A stretch of 64,000 bases of DNA, from contig KK106981.1 of the NCBI GenBank assembly GCA_000611775.1, positions 8,851,431 through 8,915,430 on the forward strand, written 5' to 3'. Each line of letters starts with the position of its first letter. The first letter of the stretch is position 1. Made by a program: the position numbers and the translations under genes. The notes under the pieces are model-generated. The model saw only the letters and a list, made by a program, of their open reading frames with translations. It had not been told where the DNA came from and ran no database searches. The DNA comes from Umbilicaria muhlenbergii. Taxonomy: Eukaryota; Ascomycota; Lecanoromycetes; Umbilicariales; Umbilicariaceae. Positions 42,819 through 54,496 of this stretch are shown here, one piece after another.

Positions 42819-45800
42819 TCACCACCTCCTCAGCACATCAGTCTGCAACTCATCATCCCACCTCGGCATACTCTTCACCGCCGCCACCGTCCTCGGCGCC
42901 TCCCTCATCAGCGCCTCCATCTCCACATCCCGCCTTAAATGCGCATTCCTGATCCTCAAATCCACAAACTGCGCCGCCAAGTGAACCATGGTCTGATAAT
43001 ACGGACTCAGATGCGTGAGGTGGAAGAGACGCACACTGCGTGGTTTATTATGTTTTTGGAACTTGTAGGGGTGCAGCCAGCCGACCCAGCCGGGCATGAG
43101 GTGCGTTTCGCACAGGGTGAAGGCTTCGAGGAGGCGCTTGCCGCGCGCGAGGATCTCGATGTAGAGGTTCCAGGATCGGTTGTCGAGGGCGTAGCCGGAG
43201 GAGTGGAGGGTGGCGATGGTGGTTGAGAGGTGGTCGACTTTGCCTTGGGCGTCGAGGGCTTGCATGTAGTGTAAGAGGGGGAGGTTGGGGATGAATCGTC
43301 GGGATGGTAATACCCATCCGGGTTCCGAGGTGTCGGAGACGTTTGCTCGGGTGGCGAGTTGGGCTGATTTTTCGAGCGCGAGGTCCCAGCATCGTTCAAC
43401 GCTTTCGTAGTCATTTTGCTGGAGATGGGCTACCATTAAGGCGCTGAGCATGTTGATGGGGGAGCTGACAGAGCTGAGTTCGTTGTCCGGTTTGAATCTC
43501 TTGGCGGTGTCGATGTATTTGTCAAAGAGAACGGAGACTTTGTCGAAGGCCTTTTGCCGCCCATACACAAAGATAAGGTAATCGAAATGCGTGGAGACGA
43601 AGGCTTCATCGAGTCGCTGTACCCCAACGCCCTTCAATGGCTCTCTTGCGGAGATATCCATAGGATCCATGCTGGACACCGCCTGCTCAAGCATCGCTTC
43701 GGCTTGCCTGAGATCGGTTTTCTCTTCGGGTATAACTTGCTCCTGGTGCTCATTTAGGTCGGCTTCGGCAGTCGCCTTGATCATCAAAGTCTGCGTGCTT
43801 AGCAGGGGTTTGACGTGCCTTTCTGCCATACGCTGATACAACCCAAATATCTTATGATACTGTTTGATTGCAAGGTAGCCTCCCATGATAACGGCATAAT
43901 GCGTAGCGGTGGCCTGAATCCCTTTCTTCGGCATGATCACCTTCAAGATCTTCTCTGCGTCACCTACTCGACGCCTAATGACCAGGCCCTGCATGATAGC
44001 TACGTAGGTCATGCTATCTCGGGGAACCCCAACTTCCTTGATTCGCGCGTGCACCCGAGCCAGGTTCTCCATATCGCCTCGAAATGCATATGCGTTGAGG
44101 ATGTAATTCCACATGCGCGTCTTGGTTCCCTGCAGATCCATGTCTACCGCAGATTCCACCATTTTCTCGGCTTTTTCAATGGCGTTGTTTCTGATATGGG
44201 CTAAAACAAGACTATCGACCATAGCGGTAGTCATCTTGTCGACCACGGATTTCGACTGCCCGAGAAGCTCTTCGACGGCTTCCAGATCGCCTCGATTTGC
44301 GTACATGTTCATCATCGTCCCGAAGGAATAAGCATCTGGCTGGACTTTGCTATCCAGCAGCTTCGTGAACCAGTCGAGGGCAGCTTCAACATCGCCGGCT
44401 CTTGCATGTGCAGCGATGACGATATTCCAGCAATGCACATCGGGTTCGATGCCGAATTCCTGGCTTAGCCTGTCAAACTGCTTGCACACCTCATGAGTCT
44501 CCGCTCTCCTCGAATGCACGATGAGCAGTGGTCGAAAATCTCGCACATCGGTAGGTGTCCCCAAACGATTGCATCGTTCGTTAAACAAACCGTGCACTGC
44601 GTCCGCATCCCCTTGGTATGCTTCTTCATGGATGATCTCTCGATATGCGCTTGGAGTAGGTCCACCATGATGTTTTCGGTAATCTGAAAGCACTAAGTGC
44701 ATACCTAATACACTGTGAACTTGACGGAATTTCCCCAGAATGGCCCTGAGAATAGCGCGGCTCGGCACCAATGCAGGATTCTCCCTCAGATCTCGGTAAT
44801 ACTTTATTGCGGCACGCCCATGGGCCCGATCGTTCACAGATAAATGCTGGTATATAGCCATGCTGTAGTCTTCGATGTCTAAATCCTTCAAAGCTTTTAG
44901 CGTTCTGAAGAGCTGAAGATGCTCCTCCGTGTTAAAGTTACTACCCCGGACATGGAAGGTACGGATGATTAGCTTTATGGCGAAGTCACGAATCTTAAAC
45001 CCGGTGGGAAGGCCGTCTAGATTTGAGCCCTGCAGCTGGCCGAGTGCATATTGACCCGCAGATATGGCCCTCTCAATGAGTTGTGGTAGCGGTATGTTAT
45101 CGACAGCAGTCCACAAATCGGGCCGCTCGAAGTATATTTGCCTGTATCGCCAATATTCGTCCCAAGTCTTCACCGCGGCTTGCCAATTCTCGTGCACAAC
45201 GGTGTATAGGAGGAGGGCCGCGGTTCCATACGAACCTTGAATTCTTATGGAAGCCTCGCGATGCAGGCTTGTCGCTTTTTCGATTTGATTTAAACGAATG
45301 GCAGCGATAATAGCGTGGTGGTAGTTGCTCGCTCGTCTGTCCTCGAGCGGTATTTGATCGATCAGTATGACTGAGCGCTCGGCATCGACCTTCCGTGACG
45401 AGGTTGCAAAAAAATCAAGCAATTTAGTGAGTTCACTGGAAGGAACAACGACATCCGAGCCCTGCATGTCCTGATAAAGCCTCCACGCTTCTTCATAGCC
45501 TTGTCTTTCGAGCAATGCTAATTCTTTATCGAACTTTCCGGGTCCCTGGGCTGTGGACTTGGCAATGTGCGCATTCTCAGCGATTGTTTCGGATTGAGTC
45601 TCCTGGGTTTGATCCGGCACTAGAGTTTTTTCGAGATCCCCTGTGGTTTCGTCGACCAACAAGGTAGCATCGGATGTGAAAGTTCGTGAACATGGCAAAC
45701 GAGCCTGTTTCTGGTGGCGTGCTTTTGAGACATTGCCATCATTCCCGGAGAAACGTCTGATCAGTGCAAGCGTCTGGGCTGGATACAGAAAATCTAACAT

Positions 45801-46046
45801 GCCGCGCTCGAACAGACCCACGGGCCGGTCTTTGCTCGGCCCACGCCGGGCATATTCTGATCGTGTCGATTCAGCACATGAGGGTAGTTGTAAGAAGTAG
45901 ATCCACCAGGAAGGGAGGTCTATTTCACCGGCCCCATGGTTCCAAAAAGCAGAGTGAAGTGAGCGCCGGCTTCTTATAGATTTGGCGGGTGTCCGAACAA
46001 AAAGTCGTCCTCCAGATTCGAGGCATCCTACCGCTCGCTCTAGCAT
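42819..46046 (-). CDS. Large mitochondrial PPR protein, Cya5-like (1075 aa)
   Basis: Single-exon PPR protein resembling fungal Cya5-type factors, needed in Neurospora for cytochrome oxidase expression. The N-terminus (MLERAVGCLESGGRLFVRTP, then KSIRSRRSLHSAFWNHGAGE) is typical of this fungal group and gives a basic presequence. PPR motifs cluster between about residues 490 and 760: CWNIVIAAHARAGDVEAA, DAYSFGTMMNMYANRGDLEA, MWNYILNAYAFRGDMENLA, DSMTYVAIMQGLVIRRR, ATHYAVIMGGYLAIKQYHK. A further set is found near 840-960 (FDYLIFVYGRQKAFDKVSVL). The C-terminus LSPYYQTMVHLAAQFVDLRI is also family-like. RNA target is inferred only from family. No intron needed. Confidence 0.83.
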   Translation of the reverse strand: MLERAVGCLESGGRLFVRTPAKSIRSRRSLHSAFWNHGAGEIDLPSWWIYFLQLPSCAESTRSEYARRGPSKDRPVGLFERGMLDFLYPAQTLALIRRFSGNDGNVSKARHQKQARLPCSRTFTSDATLLVDETTGDLEKTLVPDQTQETQSETIAENAHIAKSTAQGPGKFDKELALLERQGYEEAWRLYQDMQGSDVVVPSSELTKLLDFFATSSRKVDAERSVILIDQIPLEDRRASNYHHAIIAAIRLNQIEKATSLHREASIRIQGSYGTAALLLYTVVHENWQAAVKTWDEYWRYRQIYFERPDLWTAVDNIPLPQLIERAISAGQYALGQLQGSNLDGLPTGFKIRDFAIKLIIRTFHVRGSNFNTEEHLQLFRTLKALKDLDIEDYSMAIYQHLSVNDRAHGRAAIKYYRDLRENPALVPSRAILRAILGKFRQVHSVLGMHLVLSDYRKHHGGPTPSAYREIIHEEAYQGDADAVHGLFNERCNRLGTPTDVRDFRPLLIVHSRRAETHEVCKQFDRLSQEFGIEPDVHCWNIVIAAHARAGDVEAALDWFTKLLDSKVQPDAYSFGTMMNMYANRGDLEAVEELLGQSKSVVDKMTTAMVDSLVLAHIRNNAIEKAEKMVESAVDMDLQGTKTRMWNYILNAYAFRGDMENLARVHARIKEVGVPRDSMTYVAIMQGLVIRRRVGDAEKILKVIMPKKGIQATATHYAVIMGGYLAIKQYHKIFGLYQRMAERHVKPLLSTQTLMIKATAEADLNEHQEQVIPEEKTDLRQAEAMLEQAVSSMDPMDISAREPLKGVGVQRLDEAFVSTHFDYLIFVYGRQKAFDKVSVLFDKYIDTAKRFKPDNELSSVSSPINMLSALMVAHLQQNDYESVERCWDLALEKSAQLATRANVSDTSEPGWVLPSRRFIPNLPLLHYMQALDAQGKVDHLSTTIATLHSSGYALDNRSWNLYIEILARGKRLLEAFTLCETHLMPGWVGWLHPYKFQKHNKPRSVRLFHLTHLSPYYQTMVHLAAQFVDLRIRNAHLRRDVEMEALMREAPRTVAAVKSMPRWDDELQTDVLRRW

Positions 46047-46516
46047 GCCCCCTTGAGCTCCAACCTAACTATCCGCGACCATGGGGGCTTATATGGTACA
46101 GAGGTTGTTCTGAAGTGTCATTCAGAAGCACGTCAGCATTTCATATCCTACCGACTGCGAGTAAGAAGTAGTTTACCAAAGAGGTCGGAATTGGTGGCGC
46201 TCTAGGTTCGGGGCCAATCCAGCAAAGAAGGTGTTCACGAACTGAAGCTGACGCTCTGGACTGAGATGAAACTATCGACAAAGAGCGTATGAGGAAGAGG
46301 AAGGGCAAGGGAGAGATGAGTGGAAGTGGCGACAAGTCTACTGCTCGCGCAGGAACCTAGGCTGACTGCAACAGTAGACTACCTTAACTTACACAATCGA
46401 GGCCATCATCAGATGCGGAAGCGCTAGACTGCTTTTGCTGCTGGGAAACCTTAAATCCGCCCACGGTAAGAGCCGCCTGAGGGCGTGTGCCCCTCCACTT
46501 CGACTACCAGTGCTCA
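46047..46516. promoter_or_regulatory. Divergent promoter of the Cya5-like and SRP68 genes
   Basis: 470 bases between divergent start codons. No gene, repeat or clear motif seen. Confidence 0.5.
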
Positions 46517-48506
46517 ATGGATATCACCAATTTTGTCACGGCTCAAAGGGAGAAGGCCCTCCTCGTTGGTGACTATGGTTCATACCGGTCTTCACTCTCG
46601 CGACGCTTGCTCACCGTACGAAAGAGACTGGGGCGGGCTTCACCGAAAGGCCGCAAATATGTCCCCAAGGCCCCCATCACAGCCGATGATATTGCCAGCA
46701 ATAAAGAGTTCGTTATCATGTCCTTCACTTTCGAATGATGCTTATTGAGTGGGTAGATTCATCCATCTACTTCTGCTCGCCTCCGAACGTGCATGGGCGC
46801 ATGCAATGCATATGAAGTCCACTCATTCGGCGGAGTCTACAAGCCAGGGCATTACAGGATCCACGAGGCGACATATCATTTCCCGCCTGCACAAAGCCGT
46901 GGTTATCGCCTCCCAGCTCGTTGAGTTGTTGAAGGACAGGGGGAAAACTGGAGCGAAGCCAGAGACGATCCTCGAGGCACGTGCCTACTATGTGTCACTG
47001 GTTGGGGCCGTCGGATTTGAAAAGCAGAAGTGGGAACAGTGCCTGAAAGCATACTCGGAGTCGAGACTCATATACACGGTCCTGGTCCAATCATTGCTTC
47101 CTCAACAAAATGATCCTTACCGTGACCTCCTGTCAGGCACAATCGATCCTAGCATACGCTACGCAGCCTACCAATCAAAATTGCCTCGAACACTGTCGAT
47201 CAACAGCATCGTGGCGCGCTATGTTCCTCGTACGGGAAACGAATACATTACTGAAGCGTTGACGATGGACCCCGAAGCCCTGCATGAGGAGACTGCTGGT
47301 GCGAAGAGGGGCTTGGCTGGAAACGCTGAGAACGTACCTAAATCAATAACATGGAGAACAAGAACTGTCAATATTGAAGACGCGACCATTGCTCAGGCCT
47401 TAGCTGCTGTCTCATCTGCGGAACAGACACTTTCATCCCTAGTATCTTCGAACCCCGACCTCACTACCAGTGAAGAAGCATCCGCCTACGACGAGATTCT
47501 GATTCCAAGCCAAGATGCAGTGGACGCTACCAAGACTGCCATCGAGGAGCTCAGTAGTGAAGGTGTAGCACCAGGGGATCGTCGTATGCAAGCTTTGCAA
47601 ATTACAAGAACAGCGGTGAATTATGATCTGGTGGCATGGAGAATAGGCAGGAACAGAGTACTGTGCGGAGGACAGGATGGTGCGGTGTTCGAGGCTGAAA
47701 TACCCAGGAAGCCCAAGAGACATAGAACCGACGGAAAAGAGTGGGTGGCGAGGGGGGAGAGCAATGGGAAAAAGCTTGCAAGGTTGCGGGAACGAGTTGT
47801 CCTATATGATGCGACACTTCAGAGCTTAGACTCTGTGAAAGAGCTTCCTGGAGTCGCTGCAGACGAGACGTTCATGGAAGAACTCGAGGCCAAACGAGCA
47901 TACTTTGCGGCTCTGAGGTGGGCCCCTAGTCAATCAGTCTAGATATTTGGCAACGATGCTAATCTATCTAGGTGCCTATCCATCGCACGTTCGCATGTAA
48001 TCCTTTCAAATCCCAAAAACGCGCTCGCACTTTTCTCTCGCGCACTTGAACGTGCATCACAAGCTCAATCCAGCCTGCCGACCGCACACATCTCTTCTCA
48101 GAAGCCGCCAAGCCTTGATGTTTCTGCTTCACAAGCCCGAACGCTTTGCCATGTCCTTCAAGGTCTTGCTTCCCAGTATCGCGCCTTAGCTGAGCTGCAA
48201 AACCTCGCCTCTAACACGGCCACGGCGGAGAAGAATAAGCTTACGGGTGCAGCACCGCTGATAGAGAGGCTAGACGAGTACCCTCCGAACGGCGCGGACC
48301 TGACTAATCTCGTGACGTATCCACCCAAGCTTGAACCCATACCAGTCAAACCGCTGTTCCTCGATGTGGCATGGAACTACATCGAGTACCCGGGACGGGC
48401 AACCAACGCGGTTGAGAATGGCGTGAGCGACACGGCACAGGAAGTGAAAGCGGGTGTAGAGGAGAAGAAAGAAGCGAGAAAAGGGTGGTTTGGCTTCGGT
48501 AGATGA
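46517..48506 (+). CDS. srp68: SRP68, signal recognition particle subunit (3 exons, first junction unresolved)
   Basis: Binds 7S RNA together with SRP72 in co-translational protein targeting to the ER. Exon 1 from 46517 reads MDITNFVTAQREKALLVGDY and RKRLGRASPKGRKYVPKAPI up to SNKEF. Exon 2 (from about 46757 to 47917) reads FIHLLLLASERAWAHAMHMK, then THSAESTSQGITGSTRRHII and much of the helical core. Exon 3 is 47972-48506, joined with a GCTAATC branch point as ALRCLSIARSHVILSNPKNA, ending KEARKGWFGFGR. Between exons 1 and 2 no standard intron fits. Donor GTTATC at 46712 with acceptor 46756 (45 bases) breaks the frame; donor GTCCTT at 46720 keeps it, but would be only 37 bases and adds VII before FIHLL. 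A single-base sequence error is the likeliest reason. Family call is firm, exact protein about 630 residues. Confidence 0.86.
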
Positions 48507-49109
48507 ATCCAATCAGTGACTGGCCAATCTGATATCGTAGTCTTTCCGAGACCGACATCAGAGTAGCAGCAAAGAAGAGAACTCAAGCGAATCGAATTCG
48601 CTGTCTGAACACAAATTCCATGCAGAATGCGCGACGCTTAGCTGGTGTATTCATGGAGTGCGTCAGAAGGGATTAAAGCGCTAAGGTGTCGAGATAAGAT
48701 CAAACGCGCAGACGTCAAAATCGTGGAATAGGGGGTACGGTGGCGTGGATGGATAATCGGATTTAACGGGTCGAGCGGGTGGCCTAAGGCCCCCTAGGCC
48801 ATGAAAATGCCCCCTCGGCTAATGTGATGATTGGGGGGTGCACAGGGATGTGATTTAGCGTCTTGGTCTCTCACCAATACACGGACAATTCGAAGGCTCT
48901 TTTTGCCCCTTCTTCGTCTCTTCTTCCTCCCCATTGATTCGAAATCAATTGGCGCTCGCCATACCATACTCATATAATGCTGGCTTGAATTGTCCTGATG
49001 AATGACTAGTAGCCTTGCTCTTTCCGGCACATCATCCAAGGGCCTGTGTCTCGAAGAATCGCTCCTTTTCATCAAGGCCGAAATCGGCGGCTTTCTCATT
49101 CTTTCCACA
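48507..49109. promoter_or_regulatory. Region between srp68 and erg5, with the erg5 promoter
   Basis: 603 bases between two plus-strand genes. A palindrome-rich patch, ggcctaaggccccctaggcc, lies at 48781-48800. I did not find a clear sterol-response motif by eye. No gene. Confidence 0.5.
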
Positions 49110-50886
49110 ATGGCCGCCGTCGTCAACGGAAGCTTTCCTTCGCCAGCCGCGAATGCAGATTACACGTCGGCACTGAAGACAGAGCATGCAGGAATACTGT
49201 CGCATGTATACAATGGCATGAACGCTTGGACCATAGCCCTGACACTCTTTTTGATCCTGGTGGCTTACGACCAATGTAAGCGGGTTGCGCCGAAATGGAT
49301 TTTGTTGTATGGTGCGTTCGCTGACCCATCGCGCAGTCAAGTATGTCTGGAACAAGGGTACAATCGCTGGTCCGGCATGGAAGATTCCGTTCATTGGACC
49401 CTTCTTGGAGTCGGTGAATCCCAAAATGGAGGAATACAAGGCGAAATGGGCCAGCGGCGACTTGAGCTGTGTTTCCGTCTTTCACAAGTCCGTCTCTTAA
49501 ACCGGCGTCTTTTGGTGTAGCTACTGGCTGATCTGAATGCCAGGTTCGTGGTCATTGCATCCTCCCGCGACATGGCGCGTAAAGTGTTCAACTCTCCACT
49601 GTACGTTAAGCCATGCGTTGTTGACGTAGCATACAAACTCCTTCGACCGACCAATTGGGTTTTCCTCGACGGCAAGGCGCACGTGGACTATCGAAAGGGC
49701 CTGAACGGTCTCTTTACCCGTCAAGCATTGGAGACATACCTTCCAGGCCAAGAAGAAGTGTACGAAAAGTACTTTGCAAAGTTTCTAGACATCTCGCAAA
49801 AGCAGAATGATGGAAGGGCGATACCTTTCATGCCGCAGTTCCGTGAGCTTATGTGTGCGGTCTCATGCCGGACATTCGTTGGGCATTACATGTTAGATGA
49901 GGCCATGAAGAAGATCGCAGATGATTACTACAACATTACTGCTGCGCTCGAGCTGGTCAATTTCCCAATTATAATACCATTCACAAAGACGTGGTACGGT
50001 AAAAAGGCTGCGGACATGGTACTGGACGAATTCGCCAAGTGTGCTGCTAAGAGCAAGGTCAGAATGGCCGCCGGCGGTCATGTCACTTGCATCTTAGATG
50101 GCTGGGTTTTGTCAATGCAGCAGTCAGAAGCGTACAGAGAAAAGCTCGCCAAGGGTGTTGCTGTTAATGATTCCGAGAAGCCCGCTACGCTGATCCGGCT
50201 GTTCTCTGATTTTGAGATTTCCCAGACACTTTTTACGTTCTTGTTCGCGTCCCAAGATGCAACGAGCAGCGCCTCCACTTGGCTCTTTCAATTGATGGCC
50301 GACCGGCCAGAATTGCTCAACCGAATACGCGAAGAAAATCTAGCAGTCCGCAACGGTGACAGGAATGTCAGATTTAGCATGGACATCCTTGAGAAGATGA
50401 CTTTTACCCGTGCAGTGGTCAAGGAAACTCTGAGATACAGGCCTCCAGTCATCATGGTACCATACATTGTCAAGAAGGATTTCCCCGTCACGGAATCATA
50501 CACGGTTCCCAAAGGCTCAATGATCGTACCCTCTGTATACCCAGCTCTGCATGACCCCGAGGTGTACCCGGAACCCGAATCATTCAATCCGGATCGATGG
50601 ATCTCGGGTGATGCGGAGAAGGCGTCGAAGAATTGGCTGGTGTTCGGGACCGGACCACACTATTGTCTGGGCCAGACGTACGCTCAGATGAATCTGATGG
50701 CGATGATTGGAAAGGCGAGCATGTTCCTGGATTGGCAACATCGAGTCACGCCGTTGTCGGAAGATATCAAGGTGTTTGCTACGATATTTCCTCAGGTGAG
50801 TCTTGTCTGGTACCGACCGTCGTTTTTGACATGGTGCTAACGGAGCCTAGGACGACTGCCATTTGGTCTTTTCAGAACGGCCATGA
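49110..50886 (+). CDS. erg5: Sterol C-22 desaturase CYP61 (Erg5), 534 aa, 4 exons
   Basis: Cytochrome P450 that introduces the C-22 double bond late in ergosterol synthesis, in the ER membrane. Exons: 49110-49275, 49337-49487, 49544-50795, 50851-50886. An N-terminal anchor (NAWTIALTLFLILVAYDQ) leads into KYVWNKGTIAGPAWKIPFIG and FLESVNPKMEEYKAKWASGD. The I-helix is FTFLFASQDATSSASTWLFQ; E-x-x-R is KETLRYRP (Glu near residue 400); the haem loop is FGTGPHYCLGQ (Cys near 480). The final exon encodes only DDCHLVFSERP. An upstream in-frame start exists at 49002 in another reading of the leader, but MAAVVNGSFPS at 49110 is the one consistent with family length. Strong call. Confidence 0.96.
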
Positions 50887-51627
50887 GTGATTACGGTTTC
50901 TTCTCTTCACCCACTTCTATATAATCATCAGTTTCCCTGCCGTTGTTCCCGTCGCCGCCTGTAATTAGGTCTTTTTGATCATCTGGCGTACTTGGGACCA
51001 GAGGGTGGGACAAGACTCTTGGCTGCCGTCTTCAAGCAAAACCCTAGCGCAGGCAACAAAACCTAATGTAATATAGAGCGCCGTTGATACAGTCTATGCA
51101 GTAGTAGAATCAGCGCCTCTGGCTTCAACCGAATCGCGTAGCGTTTCTTTCTTCATCTGTGCGGGCTTGGTTCCCACTTCCATGGCTCTCAACGCCAAGC
51201 GGTGCAGTCTAAGGTACGGTGAGCCCGAGTGATGGAGACTCGCAGAACGAACGACTTGTACTTCATATAGAAAGACTAGAATGAGGACTGTGTGATCGGA
51301 CGATGTTGTGTTGTCCGATCCTCAGGTGTCATCTCATTAGTTGTAACAGCAAAGTCCAAATTCTGAGGCTCATGTGATATGGGGCTGTGTGACCCTGTGG
51401 GGTTGTCCAGAGCTTCGGTCTCGGCTCCAGGCGCATGACGTTGCCGAGGCATCTCCAATGTTCCCGCTGACCGGGCCGAAAGGGCTGCTTAAAGCTCGTC
51501 CACCAAAGCAGCCATACCAGCCCATCTCCCTTCGGTTCAGCTAAAACTTCTTACGTACACACACCCCCTGTTGTTATAGAGCGCTTTCTTTCTTTCTCTC
51601 TCTTTCATCTCTCTTGAGGCTCCGGGA
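50887..51627. other. erg5 3' flank and cat2 promoter, with a hairpin
   Basis: 741 bases. An inverted repeat at 51294-51301 and 51313-51320 (gatcggac / gtccgatc, loop of 11) is perfect over eight bases. Close to cat2, a tt/ct-rich stretch (51580-51610) fits a leader. The 60-codon minus-strand frame at 51276-51458 is not credible as a gene. Confidence 0.5.
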
Positions 51628-53787
51628 ATGTTGCATGCGCTCACAAGAAGTGGTCGTGGAGCTTCAGTATTACGGTCCAACGTCACGCCACGGTATCCAT
51701 TGAAGGTAAGGAGGCCTTCGGCCAACGGTGTACTTGATCTCAAGCTGACAACTGATTCACAGGCACTCGCCATGGCTCCTGCAAATGCGCGGAGGAATCA
51801 GTCCTCTTCACTACCCGAAGGCAGGTCCAATCCTCCGCTCGTCTGACAAGCCGCCTATACACAACTGACTTCCTACTCTTTGGGCTTCAGGTTATCGGGA
51901 AGATAGCTCCAAAGGTCCAATGCTACGATTCGAAGACTCGTTACCGCGTCTGCCTGTCCCAACCCTTGAAGAGACCTCCAAGCGGTATCTGAAATCAGTC
52001 CACCCCCTGCTGAATAAGTCCGAGTACGAAACTACCAAGAAGGCCGTTGAAGAGTTTGTCAAGCCTGGCAGCATAGGGGGGGAGCTGCAAAAAAGGTTAC
52101 AAGCGCGACGTGACGACCCGAAGCACAAGAATTGGATCTATGAATGGTGGAATGATGCAGCGTACCTTACCTACAGAGATCCTGTTGTACCATATGTCAG
52201 CTATTTCTATTCGCACAGAGATGACAGGAGACGACGGAATCCGGCCAAGAGGGCCGCGGCTTTGACGACTGCTGTACTCGAGTTCAAGAAGCAGGTCGAC
52301 GAGGGAACGCTAGAGCCCGAGTACATGAAGAAGCTGCCAATCAGCATGTCCTCGTATGAGTGGATGTTCAATGCCTGCCGAGTACCAGCAAAATCCCGGG
52401 ATTATCCCGTCAAATACGACCACCATGAGCATAAGTACATTGTGGTCATTCGCAAGAACCAATTCTTCAAGGTCATGCACGAGGTTGGAGGGAAACAACT
52501 CAACACCTCCGAACTCGAGAAACAGTTCCAGAGAGTCTACGAGAAGGCCGAGAAGTCCCCCGCTATTGGAGCGCTCACGACTGAAAACCGTGACATCTGG
52601 GCCGATGCCCGCGAAACTCTCCTCTCCGCCCACGCATCGAACGCTACCGCACTCAAAAACATCGAGGCTTCATCCTTTGTCGTCTGCCTCGACGACGCCT
52701 CTCCCGTCACTCTCGAAGAACGTGCCCACCAATACTGGCACGGCGACGGCGCCAACCGCTGGTTCGACAAGCCCCTCCAATTCATCGTCAACGACAACGG
52801 CACATCGGGCTTCATGGGCGAACACAGCATGATGGACGGCACCCCGACCCACCGCCTAAACGACTACACCAACATGTTAATCTTCACCAACAAACTCGAC
52901 TTCTCCGACCCGACCATCCGCTCCGGCCTCCCCGAGCCCCAACCCCTCAAATTCGTCGTCACCCCCGCCGTCAAAAAGGAAATCCAACGCGCCCAATCCG
53001 ACTTCGACACCGTCATCGGCCAGCACGAACTCAGGGTGCAGGCCTACCAGGGCTACGGGAAAGGGTTGATTAAGAAATTCAAATGCTCCCCGGACGCTTA
53101 CGTCCAGATGATCATCCAGCTCGCCTACCACAAAATGTACGGCGTCAACCGCCCCACGTACGAATCCGCCGCCACGCGCCGCTTCCAACAAGGCCGCACC
53201 GAAACCTGCCGCAGCGTGTCGGACGAAAGCGTCGCCTTTTGCGCCGCCATGGCCGACCCCGAAGTCGCCCCCGAGGACTGCGTGCAGGCGTTCCGGAAGG
53301 CGGTGGATGCGCATGTGAGGTATATTAGCGACGCGAGCGATGGCAAGGGGGTCGATCGGCATTTGTTCGGACTCAAGAAGTGTCTCGGGGAGGGGGAGGA
53401 GGTGCCGGGGATTTTCCGGGATCCGGCGTTTGCGTACAGTGGGACGTGGTTTGTGAGTTCGAGTCAGTTGAGCAGTGAGTTTTTTAACGGGTATGGGTGG
53501 AGTCAGGTGGTGGATGATGGGTGGGGGATTGCGTATATGATTAATGAGAATAGGTGAGTTTTTGATCTTCTTTCTTTCTTTACTTTCTTTCTTTGTTGGG
53601 GGTGGAGGAGGGGGAGCTTTTTTGAGGGGGGCGACTTGTGGTGGCTGATGGGTTCGATAGCATCCAATTCAACGTCGTGAGTAAGGGGCTTGGGAGCGAG
53701 AGGATGAGCTTTTTCCTTAATGAGGCGGCGGGCGATATCAGGGATCTTCTTCTGCCGACTCTGGAGGGGCCGAAGGCGAAACTGTGA
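51628..53787 (+). CDS. cat2: Carnitine O-acetyltransferase Cat2, mitochondrial and peroxisomal (641 aa)
   Basis: Moves acetyl groups between CoA and carnitine for transport of acetyl units. Exons: 51628-51705, 51763-51820, 51891-53553, 53661-53787. Exon 1 is a presequence (MLHALTRSGRGASVLRSNVT). Exon 2 contains a second in-frame ATG (MAPANARRNQ), and the protein ends AKL, a type 1 peroxisomal signal, so long and short forms could go to mitochondria and peroxisomes. The catalytic His is in GEHSMMDGTP (about residue 357). Other landmarks: LPRLPVPTLEETSKRYLKSV, YVSYFYSHRDDRRRRNPAKR, QAYQGYGKGLIKKFKCSPDA, GRTETCRSVSDE. Intron 2 begins GC, not GT (donor AAG/GCAGGT, CTGAC branch point, 70 bases). 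Only this GC-AG intron restores SLPEGYREDSSKGPMLRFED. Overall a confident assignment. Confidence 0.95.
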
Positions 53788-54496
53788 ACGCTTGGACGAA
53801 CGGATGAAAGGGAGGGTGCCATCACTTTGAGCGTAGAGGTTGGGGGTTTGGAGGGCTGGGGCTTCCGAATGTTGAGGGGCATGAAGGGACGCGGGACTGT
53901 TGCAGGGGGGGTGTACGAATCTAGAGGGGGATGTTATACATTGTCTAGATCGCTGTTTCTAGAGATGAGATATTCGAGAGGGGTGTGTAGATAGCTGCAA
54001 AGTGGACTTCGATCCTGCTTTATCTATCTTTGTTCATCAAGAGATAGAGCTCGTGTTGGAACCTCAGTGCGGTTTGCTACTTGGTAACTTGGGCGCATCA
54101 TCAGATACAGTGGCTGTTTCTCCATCGAAGGGAAGCTCTTGATATCTTATCTGCACTACCTCGGCTAAATACTGTAGATATTTGGAAATGAGATGGAGCG
54201 CGCATGTGCTATGTACACTGGGCTCTGTAAAGTAAAATGTACCTTCTATAATCTATCTGCAACCTAGAGATCCCACCGTCTCTTCTGCTCGCCATCCCGC
54301 GAAATCAATTTCTGCTAAGGGGGCAAGGGGCCCTATCGGGAGGACGCCATGGTGGTTGGAAAGACTCTAAAGACGTGTGAGGGTATTACTACGAAGCCTG
54401 GTAGGATTTGAACCTTATAGTGAAGCTCTGGTTATGGTTCTCCACGCCATAGACCCGAGGAAGCTCCACTGAAAACAACCCATTTGCAATAAAGAC
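53788..54496. other. Convergent 3' flanks of cat2 and eaf7
   Basis: 709 bases between stop codons. On the minus strand, 54409-54419 reads ggttcaaatcc, identical to a tRNA B-box, but I could not fold a tRNA around it. No gene accepted. Confidence 0.5.

Noticed and set aside
54380-54470. tRNA-like stretch on the minus strand with a perfect B-box (ggttcaaatcc)
   Set aside because: Neither an acceptor stem nor a full T-stem pairs, the A-box match is poor, and no anticodon arm fits. Treated as chance or a decayed remnant.
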